Of a stretch of DNA of 64,000 bases, positions 10,854 to 22,842 are shown piece by piece (the first letter of the stretch is position 1; the number at the start of each line of letters is the position of its first letter). The stretch is taken from contig RSEE01000084.1 in assembly GCA_003971905.1 (NCBI GenBank), forward strand, positions 186,001-250,000, given 5' to 3'. The notes under the pieces were generated by a model. That model had not been told where the DNA came from. It ran no database searches and saw only the letters and a list, made by a program, of their open reading frames with translations. Source of the stretch: Moniliella sp. 'wahieum'. Lineage: Eukaryota; Basidiomycota; Moniliellomycetes; Moniliellales; Moniliellaceae. Both the position numbers and the translations under genes were made by a program.

Positions 10854-12930
10854 ATGGCTTCCCGCAAAGACACCCTCTATGCCTCCCTGTCCCGGGGCCG
10901 GCAGATGCTCACGGACCGGGTGGAGCAGATGGGCGAGCAGGTTACGGATCGCGTGGAGCAGCGTTTTGGCCCTCTCCCCCACCATCCTGGCCCCCCCGTC
11001 CATGGCCACCCAGCCAACGTGGACGGCGCCACCAACCGCGCCGATGGCCCGCCCGGCTACACCCGAACCAACTATGGTCCTCCTCTCCCGCCTGGAGCCA
11101 GCACACTCCCCTCTGTCAAGGCCCAGCGAGCCGTGGATGAGGCGCGTGCGGCCGCGCGCCGCGCCGAGGTCCAAGTCCAAGACCAACATGGCACGGGCAA
11201 GACGGTGCATGTCTACTATGGCGCCGGGGGCTGTGCCCGAGCAGAGTACTTGGTATCCGTCCTGTTGTTGTACTTGGTGCCTGACCTGCCTTAGACTGTT
11301 CACTCCCCCCAAGTGGTTCCTACCTACATGGGCGCACGCGCGCGCGGGTCGCGGCGCCGTCGAGGGTCGGGTGCTCTATTCGCCCGCACAGGCGACCGTG
11401 TATCGCACATCACTCTCAAAATCAATGTGTTGCGCTGGTGCGCGTACCAGCGATGAACCCCAATGCACCCTATGCCACGTCGCTGCGCCAGCGCAGCCCG
11501 AGTTGGAGCGCTTAGCGAGAAGGAAATGCTGCTGCTGCAGTTGGAGCAGGTGCTGTACCGCGCCCCCGTGGGCAACAAGGACTCACCTGTTGAAGTGCGC
11601 CAACAGATCTTCCATCCTGTTCAGGCAGTGGGCAACCTGCCTCATGCGGAGGTCCTGGAGGACGGGGCAACGGCCGCGTTTGGCTTCAATGTCGACTGCC
11701 CGCGGAAACCGCGACCGGAGCGTTGCCACCCTCGTTGTGTGATGGCTGACGACGATGCCGGGCGCCATCGCCAGCGGACGTAAAGAAGTACTCCGAATCC
11801 GGTCTGCTTGGCAAGGATACGGACTGCTGCATACCCTCAAAGAAGGTGTTGCTCCCGCCCCGGATCGAGATCAATGGTCCAATGTGAAATGGTATGCAAA
11901 AGTTACGATTGGGCGCCCGGGCGCTTGCAGAGTAACGACCGGATCTACTGCCGTTCCAATTCCTCCCGCCTCCTCCGGGAAAGATGATCTCATTGCTGGA
12001 GAAGCGGGGAGAGATGAAACGGCAGCTGAGGGTCATACCCTTTTGCACAGTTGGTCGAACCCTCGTCCAGTTGGCACAGCATTGAGATTGGTACGGCAAA
12101 GCGAGCTGCAGCATAAGAAGAAAGGTCTGTCTGCTCTCTTCTCCAAGGGTCGGGTGGACAGCGAATGGTCGCTTGAACTGCCCTCGTCCCGGCCGTTTTC
12201 CCTCTGCAGGCCTCCATCCCATTTACCATTGTCTCTCAAACGCAAAAGCAAGTGGGATCGCCTTTGTCGGTGGGCCTCTACCGAAGGGTGAACCTGGTGC
12301 GGAAGAAAGATTCCGAAGCAGTGGATGAGCGGCTGATTGTATTGGCTAGGGTCGCTCCGAAACCTGCGGTGCTCGTGTCCCAAGCCAAGGGAAATGCTAC
12401 CTACCGCTGGCAGGGCGTACTCGACTTGCCTGCCAGTGTCGGACCATCGTTTCAACTGACATTGTGGGTGTGCACTACTACCTCGGCGTCAGGAGGTGCA
12501 CCAGGCCTCCACCTCATCCTCCTCCAAGGGCAAAACCCCCCACCCTCCATCCCCAATGGGGGAGTTTGTGCTCACGGTACCGATTGAGGTCCAGTGCCCT
12601 GCACCCAAGATGATCACTCTGTCTCGGCCTGGCGCAGATGGCCAAGCGGCGAGCGTGCCGCCTTCAGGCGGTGCAAGCAGTGCCGCCCGCCTCTGCCCCC
12701 GCCACCACCGCGGCGGGCCAACGTCGGCTGTCGTGTCGGCGGCGGACGAAAAACGGAGGGGGCCCAGGCGGAGGCGGCGCCACTGCCATCGCCACCTCTG
12801 CCCCGCCCGCTCGGGGCCTTCTACCGCTGCGCCGCCTGTGCTGGCCGAAGTGTACGAGGAAGAGCTGCACACCCAGCTGGACTTGCCTCCTTCGTACTTT
12901 GAGGCTACCCGGATTCGGGACGAGGATTAG
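10854..12930 (+). CDS. Alpha-arrestin-like trafficking adaptor
   Basis: The start is MASRKDTLYASLSRGRQ, followed by a helical, charged N-terminal segment unlike the arrestin fold. Arrestin-N features follow in broken frames: GAVEGRVLYS, then DRVSHITLKI (about 11360-11430), and WNVKWYAKVTIGRPG-like sequence near 11880, which matches the usual 'VKWYxKVxxxRPG' strand. An arrestin-C segment reads ASIPFTIVSQTQKQ, PLSVGLYRRV, WQGVLDLPASVGPSF and GEFVLTVPIEVQCPA (12210-12600). The C terminus is DLPPSYFEATRIRDED, which has a PPxY motif of the kind that recruits Rsp5/Nedd4-type ubiquitin ligases. Family knowledge suggests an adaptor that directs ubiquitination and endocytosis of plasma-membrane transporters. 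A GT...AAG intron may begin near 11251. The frame changes several times, as in neighbouring genes. A Rim8/PalF-type arrestin is an alternative. Confidence 0.6.
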
Positions 12931-13539
12931 GATGCTGGCATGTGGAGTGGGTATGAGCGGGTCGGGCCTTGCTGTGGTAGCGTTGCAGTTGCCGCTGGGG
13001 CAAGGGCGGGCTGCCTGTTCCTCGACGAGGCCTGCTGACGCTGACGGATGTAATACTACGGGTTAATCGAGGCGGGCCGTCGACTGTGGCGTAGCGAGGA
13101 ACCAGTAGCTAGCCTGTAGCAACTAGCCACTAGATCTGGCAAGGAGCTGCTGTTCGCTGGGCGTTCCGCCTGCAGGCGGAATAGGCTGTGGCCCGTGCAG
13201 GCGGTGCGACACAGCCGCGGTGCCCCGCGTCGACACTTGCGATTTGCAGCGATCGCGTGTGTGCTGCCTGGCGGGGCAAGCACACACTGGCGCCCTGCCG
13301 CTGCGATACCCCGAAGCCACTGCCGCCCCTGCCGGCCTCCGCCTGCGACTGCCCCCCTGCCTGCATAATTCAGCGCGCAATCATGCATGCAATCATCGAC
13401 TGTCCCGGCTGCCGGCTGCAGTGGACGGGTGAGCGCTGGCTCGCCATACGCCACGCTCGCCCGCGCCCCTCGCCCTCGCCCGCGCCCTCGCCCTCGCCCT
13501 CGCCTCCGCCTCCGCCTCCGCCCTCCCCCCAACCCCACC
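12931..13539. other. Intergenic region with C-rich microsatellite
   Basis: No gene is seen. The last 75 bases before the next ATG (13464-13528) are a GCCCTCGCC/CCTCCG low-complexity run, probably the 5' UTR of the next locus. Confidence 0.45.
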
Positions 13540-15486
13540 ATGGACGACGACGCGCTCTCGGTCGCGTCCGCGAAATCTACTCGCCTACGCTCGGCGAGCG
13601 CGCCGCCATCCGCCAGATGGAGCACCTCCTGCTCGCCTCGGCACGCGCCGCGATTGTGGGCGGCAACGCGTACTGCGTCGCGTACGCGACCAAAGAGGCC
13701 ACGCCAGCACCTTGGCGAGCTGGCCGAGGAAGGCGTCTACCGCGTGCACTGGTTCAGCGGCCCCGACCAGGACGTGAGGAAACCTTCAATCCTCGCACGC
13801 TCCATCGCACCCTCCGCGCGGTCCGGGCCCTGGCCTCGGCCCTCTCGTGGCCTGGCCACCCCCACCCCGGGCCCTCGCCCGGCGCCCATGCCTGCTTTGA
13901 CCGGAATGGCCAGCCCCACCCGCCTACACCAACCGTTCTGACGCGGTCGACGTGCGCGAGTTTGAGGTGAACCGATTCCCCCGCCGCCGGCTTGCGAGCG
14001 AAACCAGCTTCACACCTCCGCCCGGCATCGAAGACGCCTCTCCCCATCCTTTCCGTGACGGATCGGATGACTGGCGCGCCTAGCACCACACGCGATCCTG
14101 GTCCCGAATCCCAAATGTCGTGGCCGAGACAGTTGGACCGAGCGGTCGCCTACGCCGCCGGGACGGATGGACGCGCTCCGTCTGATCCGGACGTGGTGGA
14201 AGGGGTGGGTAGCAAGAGACAGAGATCGGGCCCACTCGCGCCTGCGGGATTGGGACAGTGGGACGCCCGACCGCAGGCAGGGCATGGAGGACCGCGCTCA
14301 CGCACACGCGAGCGAGAAGATACCCCGGTGCCGGGACCCGAAGTGTATGCCTCGAGTCGGCCCGGGCGAGACCTGCTGCCTCCTGTTACCTCCCAGACGC
14401 CTGGTACCGACAGCTCGATTGACCGTGCCATTCGGGGCTCTTTGAATGGGCGGGAGGTAGATACGAGGGACGAGGGGCGAAGCCGTGGTCCGCTCTTCCG
14501 TTCCTCCACCCGCTTTGAGAGGCGGCGGTCCAGTTCACCCCAGTGCGAGGAGCGGAACGGAGTACGATTCCTCCTCCACTGCTCGTCCTTCGACCTGCAC
14601 CAAAATGAGTTTTTCCTGGACCCCTTCGGCACGCCTGCAACGTGCCTCGCTTGGGATTGGGTCGGAGGACGGATCGCAGGCGCTGTCCGAAGCATGGGAA
14701 GAAGAATCGACGAGGTCAACAGGGCCGGAAGCCGACCGCGCGTCGATGGCTTGGGGGGCACAGCAAAAACCTCTTCTTTTAGTACGTTGCGAAGCTACCA
14801 TTCCACGTCGGCGCGCCGGGTACGTGACGGTCACCGTCGTTGCCGCTGTCTTCCCGTGGGTACAACCGGCCTTTTCATCATGCCGAATCGGACGGCTTTT
14901 CTCGGTGCGATCGCGATATGTGTCCACGCCGTCAGTTCGTTCAGACTGGGCCAGGGACGCGTCTGTGTCTCGCTATGCCCGCTTTCGTACCCGTCATCTC
15001 GGAACGGGAGGAGACTCCTTCGGTCCCCACGCAAGAGGAAGAAAGTGACGCCGTCTGTGCCGCCGAGCATGGCGGGAGCGCGCACGTCGTGCGCACGTCT
15101 GCCCCGGAGCCCCACTCGGTTCGCACGTCGTGGACCAGCGGCCCCTCGGCCACACCCAGCATTCGCGAGGGGGGCACGTGATTGCGACCGAGGTGGCGCG
15201 GGCAGTTGCCCGAATGGATGTGGCGTGGCGCGACGCAGGATGCACCGCGGGAAGAAGCGGTGGATTGGGACCGGCTGCCCGGGCCCACACTCGTTCTCGA
15301 TCTCGTACCCACGTCCCCACTCGATTCGAACCCGACGGGGGCTTACCCCGCCCATCACGGCCCACCGTCCTGTGGCCAGTGGACGGATGGTTACGCCTCT
15401 TCTCCCTTGGAGGCTTGCATCGGGACCGTTCGGACGATTTGCCGTCGGATTTGGACATTCATCGCGCCAGTCTCGGGTCCCGCTAA
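13540..15486 (+). CDS. Uncharacterised protein with disordered C-terminal half
   Basis: ATG at 13540 follows a CT-rich leader. The N-terminal part reads MDDDALG, then in the next frame EIYSPTLGERAAIRQME, HLLLASARAAIVGGNAY and ELAEEGVYRVHWFSGPDQDV, which looks like a folded module I do not recognise. After a possible intron comes DRNGQPHPAYTNRSDAVDV, then EVNRFPRRRLASETSF. From about 14083 the sequence is Ser/Pro/Arg-rich and frame-switching (for example PGPESQMSWPRQLDRAV; EREETPSVPTQEEESDAV), ending DLPSDLDIHRASLGSR before a TAA at 15486. It could instead be two genes, since a stop falls at 14081-14083 in the frame of the conserved-looking part. No function is proposed. Confidence 0.4.
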
Positions 15487-16643
15487 GCATTCTGCTTCCG
15501 CCCGCCAGCTCCTGTCTCCTCTTCATCTCCTCTTCCCTCTTCATTGTCTCCCTACGCCTCACTGTCTCGTCCCGTTTCGGCCGTTCTCGTTCGCCACTTT
15601 AGCTCGGTCGGCCCCCTCATGGTCGTGTATGTCTTGTCGGGCGTTAAACTGAACGTTGAGCCCGCTATTTTTCGCAACTGGATCTCGCGCATGATTTCTC
15701 GGGTCGTTATCTATCTGCATGACAAACGTTGGATGGAATGTAGATCGATTTAGGATCCACAAGGGACAAGTAGCTGAGGAGCTGGCTGGGGTCGAGGGCC
15801 AGGGCACCGGCTGGGCTGGCTCCATGTGCCGGGGCGTAGAAAAGCAAAGGGCAGCAGAGTGCATGCGTACCCGCGACCGCCACCATGGTATCCACGACCC
15901 CACCTTGCATCCACCTGAGGTAGGTAAACTGCAGTTTTGGGACCACCGCCGAGGGGAGAGGGCAGAGAGTGGAGAGGGGAGAGGGGAGGAAAAAAAGTGG
16001 GGAGACAAGCACATCAGGTTGTGCGCGGTGGTGCGTTGACCTGGACCTGGACTGGACAAGCCGTTGGCGCCGCCCTCGCTGTCATGGGTAAGGAGGTGAG
16101 TGAGGGGAGGCAGAGAGAGCTGGGGAAGAAGAGCTGGGATTGGGACCGCAGGCCACTAGTCCGCGTGGGTTGTGCGCTCCCCACTGAGAGACCTGCGGTG
16201 CGGTGTCTACTGCGCTATCGGCCCAGGCGAAAACAGTGTCGTTGATGTCCTGGGGCCATGGATGACCGAGATGGGGTTGAAGACGCAGAAGAGCGGTGCT
16301 GGTTGCCACCATCCTAGCGCGGTTCTTAGTAGCGTGTCTAAGTACGGTTTTACCCCCCTGTGGCGCCAGTCCCATCTTTCTGTGCCGTCGAAGACAAAGG
16401 AAAAACTTTCCCTTTTGCGTTGTGCAGGCGAATAATCCGGGGAATTCCTTCTACTAACCCCTCTGCCCTTTCCTGCCGTGGACGGGAGGAAAGTGTCCTG
16501 CCCCCTCGCCCCCCCGCTCGCTGTAACGCGTAACGGCGTTCGCCCACATCTAGTAGCACAAGAGAAAAATCCCATACTGCATTACGCACAGACAAAAATC
16601 GACGAAAAAAAAAAATAGGCACTTGGAGGTCCGTTGGCCTGGT
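15487..16643. other. Intergenic region between convergent genes
   Basis: This is the shared 3' flank of the 13.5 kb locus and the PMI gene. It begins pyrimidine-rich and contains a GGGAGAGG-rich purine run near 15955-15995 and an A10 run near 16606. No supported gene was found. Confidence 0.5.
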
Positions 16644-18055
16644 TCACAGCGGCGGCACCTCGACAAATGCGCGAAACACAATCGCGTCCTGGTCGGGGGT
16701 AAACGTGATGGCGACCGCGGGAGCGACAAACGCTACCCCCCCTCGGGAAGATGGAGCGATCCGCCTTCAAATTCCATCGTTACCGACCTTGGGTGCAGAG
16801 CACCACCGAAGGTCCTGCAATTGGCGCATGGCGTTCCGGCACGCCCGGCAGGCACGTCCGCAGCACGCGGAATTCATCGATCGGCGGCTGGTACAGCATG
16901 GTTCGGCCCATGCCCGAACCAGGTAGGGCGTCGGAATCATCCGCTTGCCTTCGGGGGGGGTATCGTCGTAGGTGAGCATCTTGACCAGGGTAGGCGTATC
17001 GCGCAATTTGGGCGTGAGGCCAGCGCGAACCACATTATCGCTCGCGGCCATGCACTCGGTAATTTCCCCCGACAGATACGCATGGGGCTCGTTGGCACCA
17101 AGGAATACGCTTCCCCCGGGGCGAGGCGGACATTGTTGAGGAGGAGGTGCAGAGCAGCCCCACGTCGTAAGGAAACTGCGCTTGCAGCATAAAATTTCCT
17201 CTTTGATGGTCGGCGTATCGTGGGCCTCGGAAGGGGCCAAGGTGGAGGTCTGGTAGCGGGCCAGCAGCGCCTCAATCGTCGTTCGCACCAGCGCTTCGGA
17301 GCTGTCATCACTGCTTCAAATACAGTGCGCAGTGCGGCTTTGTGCTCGTCTTGCGGGGCAGAAGGCCTGGCTGCTGCCTCCAGTCGAGCAAGCAGCACGC
17401 TTTCCTCCGTTCCCGACACACGGACGACCAGCTGGCGCAGTTCGGCTACTTGGTGCAGGAACACGAGTTTCCGACAGGGGCCGGAAGCCACAAAAACCGT
17501 GGAACTCGGTGAGAGCAACGGCCATCTCAGGCTTGTGATTGTCGTCCTTGTAGATCGTAGGGTGGGCGCGGTGCAGCTGCTCGGCCAAGGCCTTGTCGGG
17601 ATGGCTTGGATCGAGAGCGCCTTGCCCACGCTCAGCACCTGAAGAGGAAAGGAAGAGGCGAGTTGGTCGTGTCGCCGTGGAGGTCGATGTGGTACTTGGA
17701 AATCACTGCGTCCGACAGCAAAGCAGGGTGGCAAGGAGGTAGGGCCCGAGGGCCTGGCGCGCGATGGCGCGGGCACCGCACCGGCCGGCATGGCGTAGCT
17801 GGGCACGGAGGGATGGCAGCCCACCACAGCTGGCCAGAGGGGAGGGTGAGCAACGGGGACGGGCACGCGGAGAGGAGCAACATACCTCGGCGTAGGGTTT
17901 GTCGGGGTCATACGGTTGGGCGAACCATTGGGGGCCCGTGCCGTCGTAGGCATAGTGGGCCACGAGGGAGGGCGGCCAGGGATGCCCCAGTCGTAGTTCT
18001 GGATGCCAGGGGCGATGCGGAAGACGGGGCCGAGGGGGCCGTAGGCAGACGACAT
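16644..18055 (-). CDS. PMI40: Mannose-6-phosphate isomerase (type I PMI)
   Basis: This cytosolic zinc enzyme interconverts fructose-6-phosphate and mannose-6-phosphate, which feeds GDP-mannose for glycoproteins and cell wall. The N terminus has [13 protein letters not shown], the family's opening motif, then [23 protein letters not shown] 56-nt GT-AG intron (17830-17885) splits PYAE from [11 protein letters not shown]. The catalytic domain has [37 protein letters not shown] and [20 protein letters not shown], with the conserved Arg in [18 protein letters not shown]. The C terminus is [18 protein letters not shown]. Length is about 450 residues, as usual. The start [10 protein letters not shown] was chosen because it leads straight into the conserved motif. 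Single-base losses break the frame, for instance before VLSVGK and in LW-GCHP. Confidence 0.92.
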
Positions 18056-19302
18056 GGGTGGGGAGGCGGCGGGGGAGGGTATCAAACGAGTGGAGGGGCA
18101 GAGGCAGGAGGAGCGGCGCCAGGCAGAAGGAGGAGCAGCAAGAGAGACGCAGTGGTGCCCCACGCGCCACATTCGCGCCCAGCACCAGCGGACGCTGTGC
18201 TTACCTCAGCCCACGGGCACCACAGCAGTGTGGGAGTGTGGCCGACGCACTGCGCGCCACGCCGCTCGGCCAGCCGGCCAGGCGGCGGGAGCCCGGAGCC
18301 CAGCCATCCAACACACGGGGGCCCTCGATGATCGGACGTCTGGATCTGAATCTGAATCCAAGGTGGGCCTGCTAGGCAGCCCTGCCTGCGATCTGGGCGC
18401 ATCATCCACCGCCCAGCGTGCTTGGTGGCCTGGCTCGGCTCCTGCGCCTTGCTGCGTCTCGGCCACGCGCTAGCCGTTCAGTCACGCGTCACCAGCGTCA
18501 CTTCACTTGCGTCACTCCAAGTAGCCCCACCAGGCACGCGCTTTCCAACTTACGACGGGGTGTGACATGTGACACGTGAGGCAATTACCAATTGTTCCTG
18601 GGCGAAACGGTAACGACGAAGGACTACCTGGTCACCCGGCCATGGCGGCGTTGCAAAACGGAACTCGCCGCACACTGGTCCAACGTTGAAGCTGTTGAAG
18701 ACGTTGAAGCTCCCAACTCAACCACTTGGGCTATTTGGACCCATTCGTGGCACGTACCGGCAACGCCGCCGGCCGGCCAATTGTGGCGTATGCATGATGC
18801 TGATGCATGAAACAAAAAGCCAAAGCCACTCAAGCTTCAAGCCACATCCGATGCCTCCACCCTGTGCGTCGAGCGACGGGCACTGGGCTGCGCTGGCATC
18901 TCTGACCTCTTCTCCAGAGATGGGCACTGGGGGTGGGGGAGGACGTGGCAGATGCCAATGGGGACGCCCGACTGGCAGTCTCGCCTGGCGCTGTTTTCAA
19001 TATCACAAAGGTTCACCGTTCTGTACGTTGGCGTTCAGCGCCAGCGGCACAAGTAAGCGAGCGCGAACCCCTTTCCGTCGTTAATTCACCGGTCACCGGT
19101 CACTTCACTTGCCAAGTTCTCAAGCAGCAAGCTGCCCGGAGCAAGGGACTGCAAGTTGCCAGGCGAGTACATCCAGCACATTCGAAGTACTGGTAGGCCC
19201 AACTGCTTCGGCTTGTGCTGGTACAGGGCCGTTCTTGGATCCTAGCTATCCTAGCTCCTCTAGCGCTCCTAGCCATGGCAGCCATCCTCGGTGCCGTGAC
19301 CG

Positions 19303-19334
19303 GTGACATGGTGACATGGTGACATGGTGACAGG
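19303..19334. repeat. GTGACATG tandem, four 8-bp units
   Basis: Three exact copies of GTGACATG are followed by one GTGACAGG. The same word is scattered singly nearby (19425-19445, 19590-19620) and elsewhere (53890-53949, 62508-62522). Confidence 0.8.
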
Positions 19335-19450
19335 CGATCAGTGATTAATGATTCATGATTAGTGACCTATATAGTGACCTAGTGACCAGTGACCAGAGTG
19401 ACTAGACTAGTCTAGTTCCTGTGACATGTGTGACATGCGACAGGTTTCCC

Positions 19451-19481
19451 GGTTACGCGTTACGCGCGTTACGCGTTACGG
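19451..19481. repeat. Overlapping ACGCGT/GTTACGCG palindromes
   Basis: GGTTACGCGTTACGCGCGTTACGCGTTACGG-type sequence contains two perfect ACGCGT sites and a central CGCGCG. A longer block of the same kind is at 62611-62662. Single copies are at 5227, 16522 and 32541. Confidence 0.75.
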
Positions 19482-19815
19482 TACCAGTAACATGTAGCGT
19501 GGACGTGCGACTGAATACATGGAGTACGTGTTGGGTATGAGCGCATGAGCGTACTTGAGTGTACTCAACTCAGTCCTGGCACTGAGGTTGAGTACTGACA
19601 TGTGACACTGACATGTATGACAACAACTGGCAAGCGACGTGCTTCTATTTTGGTTTACCACGTTTATCCGCCACGCGGTACATGTTACACGTGCGTGACG
19701 CGTGATGTCAGCTGCACGAGATGCGTGATCGATGATCGACGAGAGAGACGAGCAATCCTGAGATCTGAGACCGCCAAGATCCGCCGGTTTCGCCGCACCC
19801 AGCCGGGAGTTTCGC

Positions 19816-19876
19816 TTCCACCGCCACCACTGCCGCCACCGCCGCCACCGCCACCGCCACCGCCACCGCCGCTGCT
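19816..19876. repeat. (CCACCG)n microsatellite
   Basis: A nearly pure run of CCACCG/CCGCCA units lies in intergenic DNA. It opens long artificial frames on both strands (Pro-rich one way, Gly- or Trp/Arg-rich the other), which I did not call as genes. Confidence 0.8.
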
Positions 19877-20474
19877 GCTCGGTTGGCATGTCGCTGCGCG
19901 CCCTACCATCGGCGACCCACTTGCTACCCCGCCCCTGTGCGTCGGCGAGAAGCCGGGTGCCAAGAAGCGAGGGGGCCTGGGGCCTCAGCCGCGTGAGGGG
20001 CCCCCCGGGAGTGCCGGAGCTGAGGGGTCCAAAGTGCCGCCCTCTCTGTTTCAAACGCGAGAGCGGGGATTGAGGGATGCAACGCAAGGTGGATCGGGAG
20101 TGGCGCGATGGTGAGATTGGGCAAGAACAATAGGGAGACGGGGCAGGGTGGGAGGGGGGAATACATTTCGGTATTGCAGCGTTTGTGTTCCACATGCTTG
20201 TCCGCGCAACTTGGTCATCCGCGTGACGCATGGGTTTCAGATCCTCAGATCTTCACACTATATCCTTCAGACTGAGACTCGGCCTTTAGCGCCTCAATCT
20301 ACATGCTCCTATTGCTATATCATCGGTTGGTGCGCTGCATTGCAACCCCCCAAAGAGATGTGCATCTGCAGTGGACCCAGCAAAGTAAATCGTACACTAC
20401 CATGCCGGCGAGGGAGCCGTATCGATGATCGATGATCGATTCTCAATCTCGGGTATTCCGGCACCCGAAACGGG

Positions 20475-22078
20475 TTACATGCGCGCCAGTGTTGGTGGCC
20501 AAGGCAGGTTCTCGTTAAAGTTGAGGTGGACCGACTTGGTGTTGGTGTACTCCTTGATGCCCTCGATGCCCAATTCGCGGCCCATGCCCGAGGCCTTGTA
20601 CCCGCCAAACGGAACGCCGTTGGACAAGATGGCGTAATTGTTGACCCATACCGTGCCCGCTTGGATGGCGCCCGTGACGCGCATAATGGTGCCCATGTCC
20701 CCGCAAACACACCCGCGCCCAAACCGTAGTCGGTATTGTTGCCCAGCGCGATCGCCTCTTCCTCGTGTCAATTGGCCACGGCCAAAACCGGACCAAAGAT
20801 CTCATCGTCCACAATCCGCATCCCCCAGCCCCAGAAAAGACAGTGGGCGCGACCCAGTACCCCTTTTCAAACTTGGTCCCCTTGGCGCCAGGCCAGACGC
20901 CGCCACCGAGTTCCAGTTTGGCCTCCTTCTTGCCCAATTCAATGTAGTGCAAGATCTTGTCCTGCTGCGCCTTGGAGATCTGGGGGCCTTGGAAGGTGTT
21001 GTCGTTAAAGGGGTCGCCAATGCCATGTTCCTGCAGCGCCGTGAGCAAGCGCGCCATAAACTCGTCGTAAATTCCACTCTGGACAAACAACCGCGTGCCC
21101 GCGGTACAGTCCTGGCCCATGTTGAACATGAGCGCCAGCGCGACCCAGGGCACGGCCTGGTCCAAGTCCACATCATTAAATACCATCACGGGCGACTTGC
21201 CGCCCAATTCGAGCGTGATCTTCTTGAGGTTGGACTTGGCTGCCGACTCCATAATCTTGCGGCCGGTCACAGTCGAGCCGGTAAAGGCCACCTTGTCAAT
21301 CCCCTTGTGGCTTGCAATCGCCGCACCTACGTCGGCACCAAAGCCATTGACCACCGACAGCACGCCGGGCGGGAAGCCGGCCTCGACGACCAGCTCGGCA
21401 ATCTTGAGGGCAGTGACCGGCGTCTGCTCCGCCGGCTTGAGCACCACACAGTTGCCCGCCGCCAACGCCGGTGCCAGCTTCCAGGACAGCATGCCAATCG
21501 GGTAGTTCCACGGGATGATGGCGCCGCACACGCCACCGGCTCAATCTTGGTGTACGCCCAGCGTTGCTGCTGCTCATCAATCTCAATCGTCCGGCCCGAT
21601 ACTTTGTCGGCCAAGCCGGCGTAGTACCGGAAACACCCGCCGCATCCGCAATGTCCATCGTCTCGGCGACCCAGCGCGGCTTGCCGCCATCCAGCGCCTC
21701 GAGCTCGGCGAGTTGCTTGGCATTCTGGTCGATGAGATCGGCCAGCTTGAACAGCTCGGCCCGACCGAGCGGCGTGCTGTGCCGGCCCCAGGTGGTGGCG
21801 AACGCCTTCTGGGCCGCTTCGACAGCCAAATCCACATCGGCGGCCGTGCCGCGCTGCATGACGGCCAGCACCTCGCCGGTGGCGGGGTTGAAGTGTCAAA
21901 GGTCTGGCGCTCGACGGCGGGGTGGAACTGGTTGTTGATGAAGATGCCGCTGGGCGTTTGCAGCGTGGCGCCGAGGGCGAGGGGATGGAGAGCATCGACA
22001 TGGAAGCGGCGTCGGGTGAGAGACGGAGACAGGGAGGCCGAGGAAGGCGCGGACGAGGGGGCGGGGCTTAAGAAGCAT
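20475..22078 (-). CDS. NAD(P)-dependent aldehyde dehydrogenase, probably mitochondrial
   Basis: The enzyme oxidises aldehydes such as acetaldehyde to the acid and belongs to the class 1/2 ALDH family. The N terminus MLLKPRPLVRAFLGLPV is basic and hydroxylated like a mitochondrial presequence, followed by GIFINNQFHPAV-type sequence. Conserved parts in order are DGGKPRW, GAIIPWNYPIGMLSWKLAPA, GNCVVLKPAEQTPVTALK, VAFTGSTVTGRKIMESAA, LELGGKSPVMVFNDVDLD (general-base Glu), NMGQDCTAG (catalytic Cys, about residue 323), DEIFGPV, IQAGTVWVNNY, PFGGYKASGMGRELG and EYTNTKSVHLNF. Length is about 530 residues, normal for the family with a presequence. No intron was seen. The frame shifts near 20700-20860 and 21530-21650. 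It resembles yeast Ald4/Ald5 more than a specialised ALDH, but the substrate cannot be read from sequence. Confidence 0.92.
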
Positions 22079-22842
22079 GGGCTGTGGGGGGCAGCGCTGA
22101 GCAGCTGAGCCGCTAACTCATCTAATCAGGCATGCTGCTGCGATGATGGCCTTAGCGCTTAGCCTAAGCGCTTAGCACGGGCCGCCAGCGCAGGCCGAGT
22201 GTGGGCGGGTGCGTGCCTGGCAGGCGCAGAGCGCACCGCGCGGCTGGAGCGTCGTTGCCCCCGGCGCAGCGCCAGTGTGCGGGCGTCTAATGCGGTCCCT
22301 GCCGCCATGCGTCTTCGGGACGCAGTACGCAGTGGCGCAGTGCCACCATGCATCATGCATCACATCACCACACGCCCTCCCGCACTCGCACCGCCCGCTC
22401 TGCCAACCCTACCCCCCCGGCTGCGTGCGGGGCACTAGAGCGGAACGCGCGTTCCGCCGCCCAGCCCACACCCCCCAAAACGCGAACTGAGAACTGGAGC
22501 AGCAAAGCGCGCCCCATTCCCTACCCGGTGTGCGCTCGCCTACGCGGCTCAGCAAGTCGAGAGGGGCAAATTGTGCTGTGCTCGCCTCCGCGCTGTGGCG
22601 CCCCGTTCCCTATTGGTCATGGTGGTCCCGGCGTGTTTTCTCTCGCCGGGCACAGCACCCTCTGCGGGTGATGCTGCCCGTGGCTGGAAGGAGAAAAGGC
22701 GGGCAGCGATACGGTGAAGGCTCTGCCCCGGCTAGTACCATGACATCTAGCACCGGACCATGCCGCGATAAGGGTGTGTGTATGCATTGAAACAAGTGCC
22801 GTTGGCGCGCGAGCCGATAGTGTACAACAATCCCACCCGTTC
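22079..22842. other. Intergenic region, no gene seen
   Basis: This lies between the ALDH start and the PRP18 3' end. It contains the near-perfect palindromic stretch CTTAGCGCTTAGCCTAAGCGCTTAG at about 22150-22175 and GC-rich promoter-like sequence. Confidence 0.5.

Larger units (their letters stand above)
18056..20474. other. Long intergenic region rich in palindromic words
   Basis: Nothing codes convincingly here. The region contains GTTGAAGC repeats (18684-18710), CAAGCTTCAA (18831), the GTGACATG tandem (19303-19334), the ACGCGT block (19451-19481), GAGTAC/ACTCA words (19550-19600), a (CCACCG)n tract (about 19816-19876) and GATCGATGATCGAT words (19727 and 20421). Confidence 0.55.

Noticed and set aside
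13992-15602. A 536-codon plus frame
   Set aside because: It is long because the region is GC-rich. It begins without a clear start context, is very rich in Arg/Ser/Pro, and other frames carry equally gene-like pieces. I kept only a cautious single locus (13540-15486).
19476-20231. A 251-codon minus frame
   Set aside because: It is held open by the (CCACCG)n tract and has no motif.
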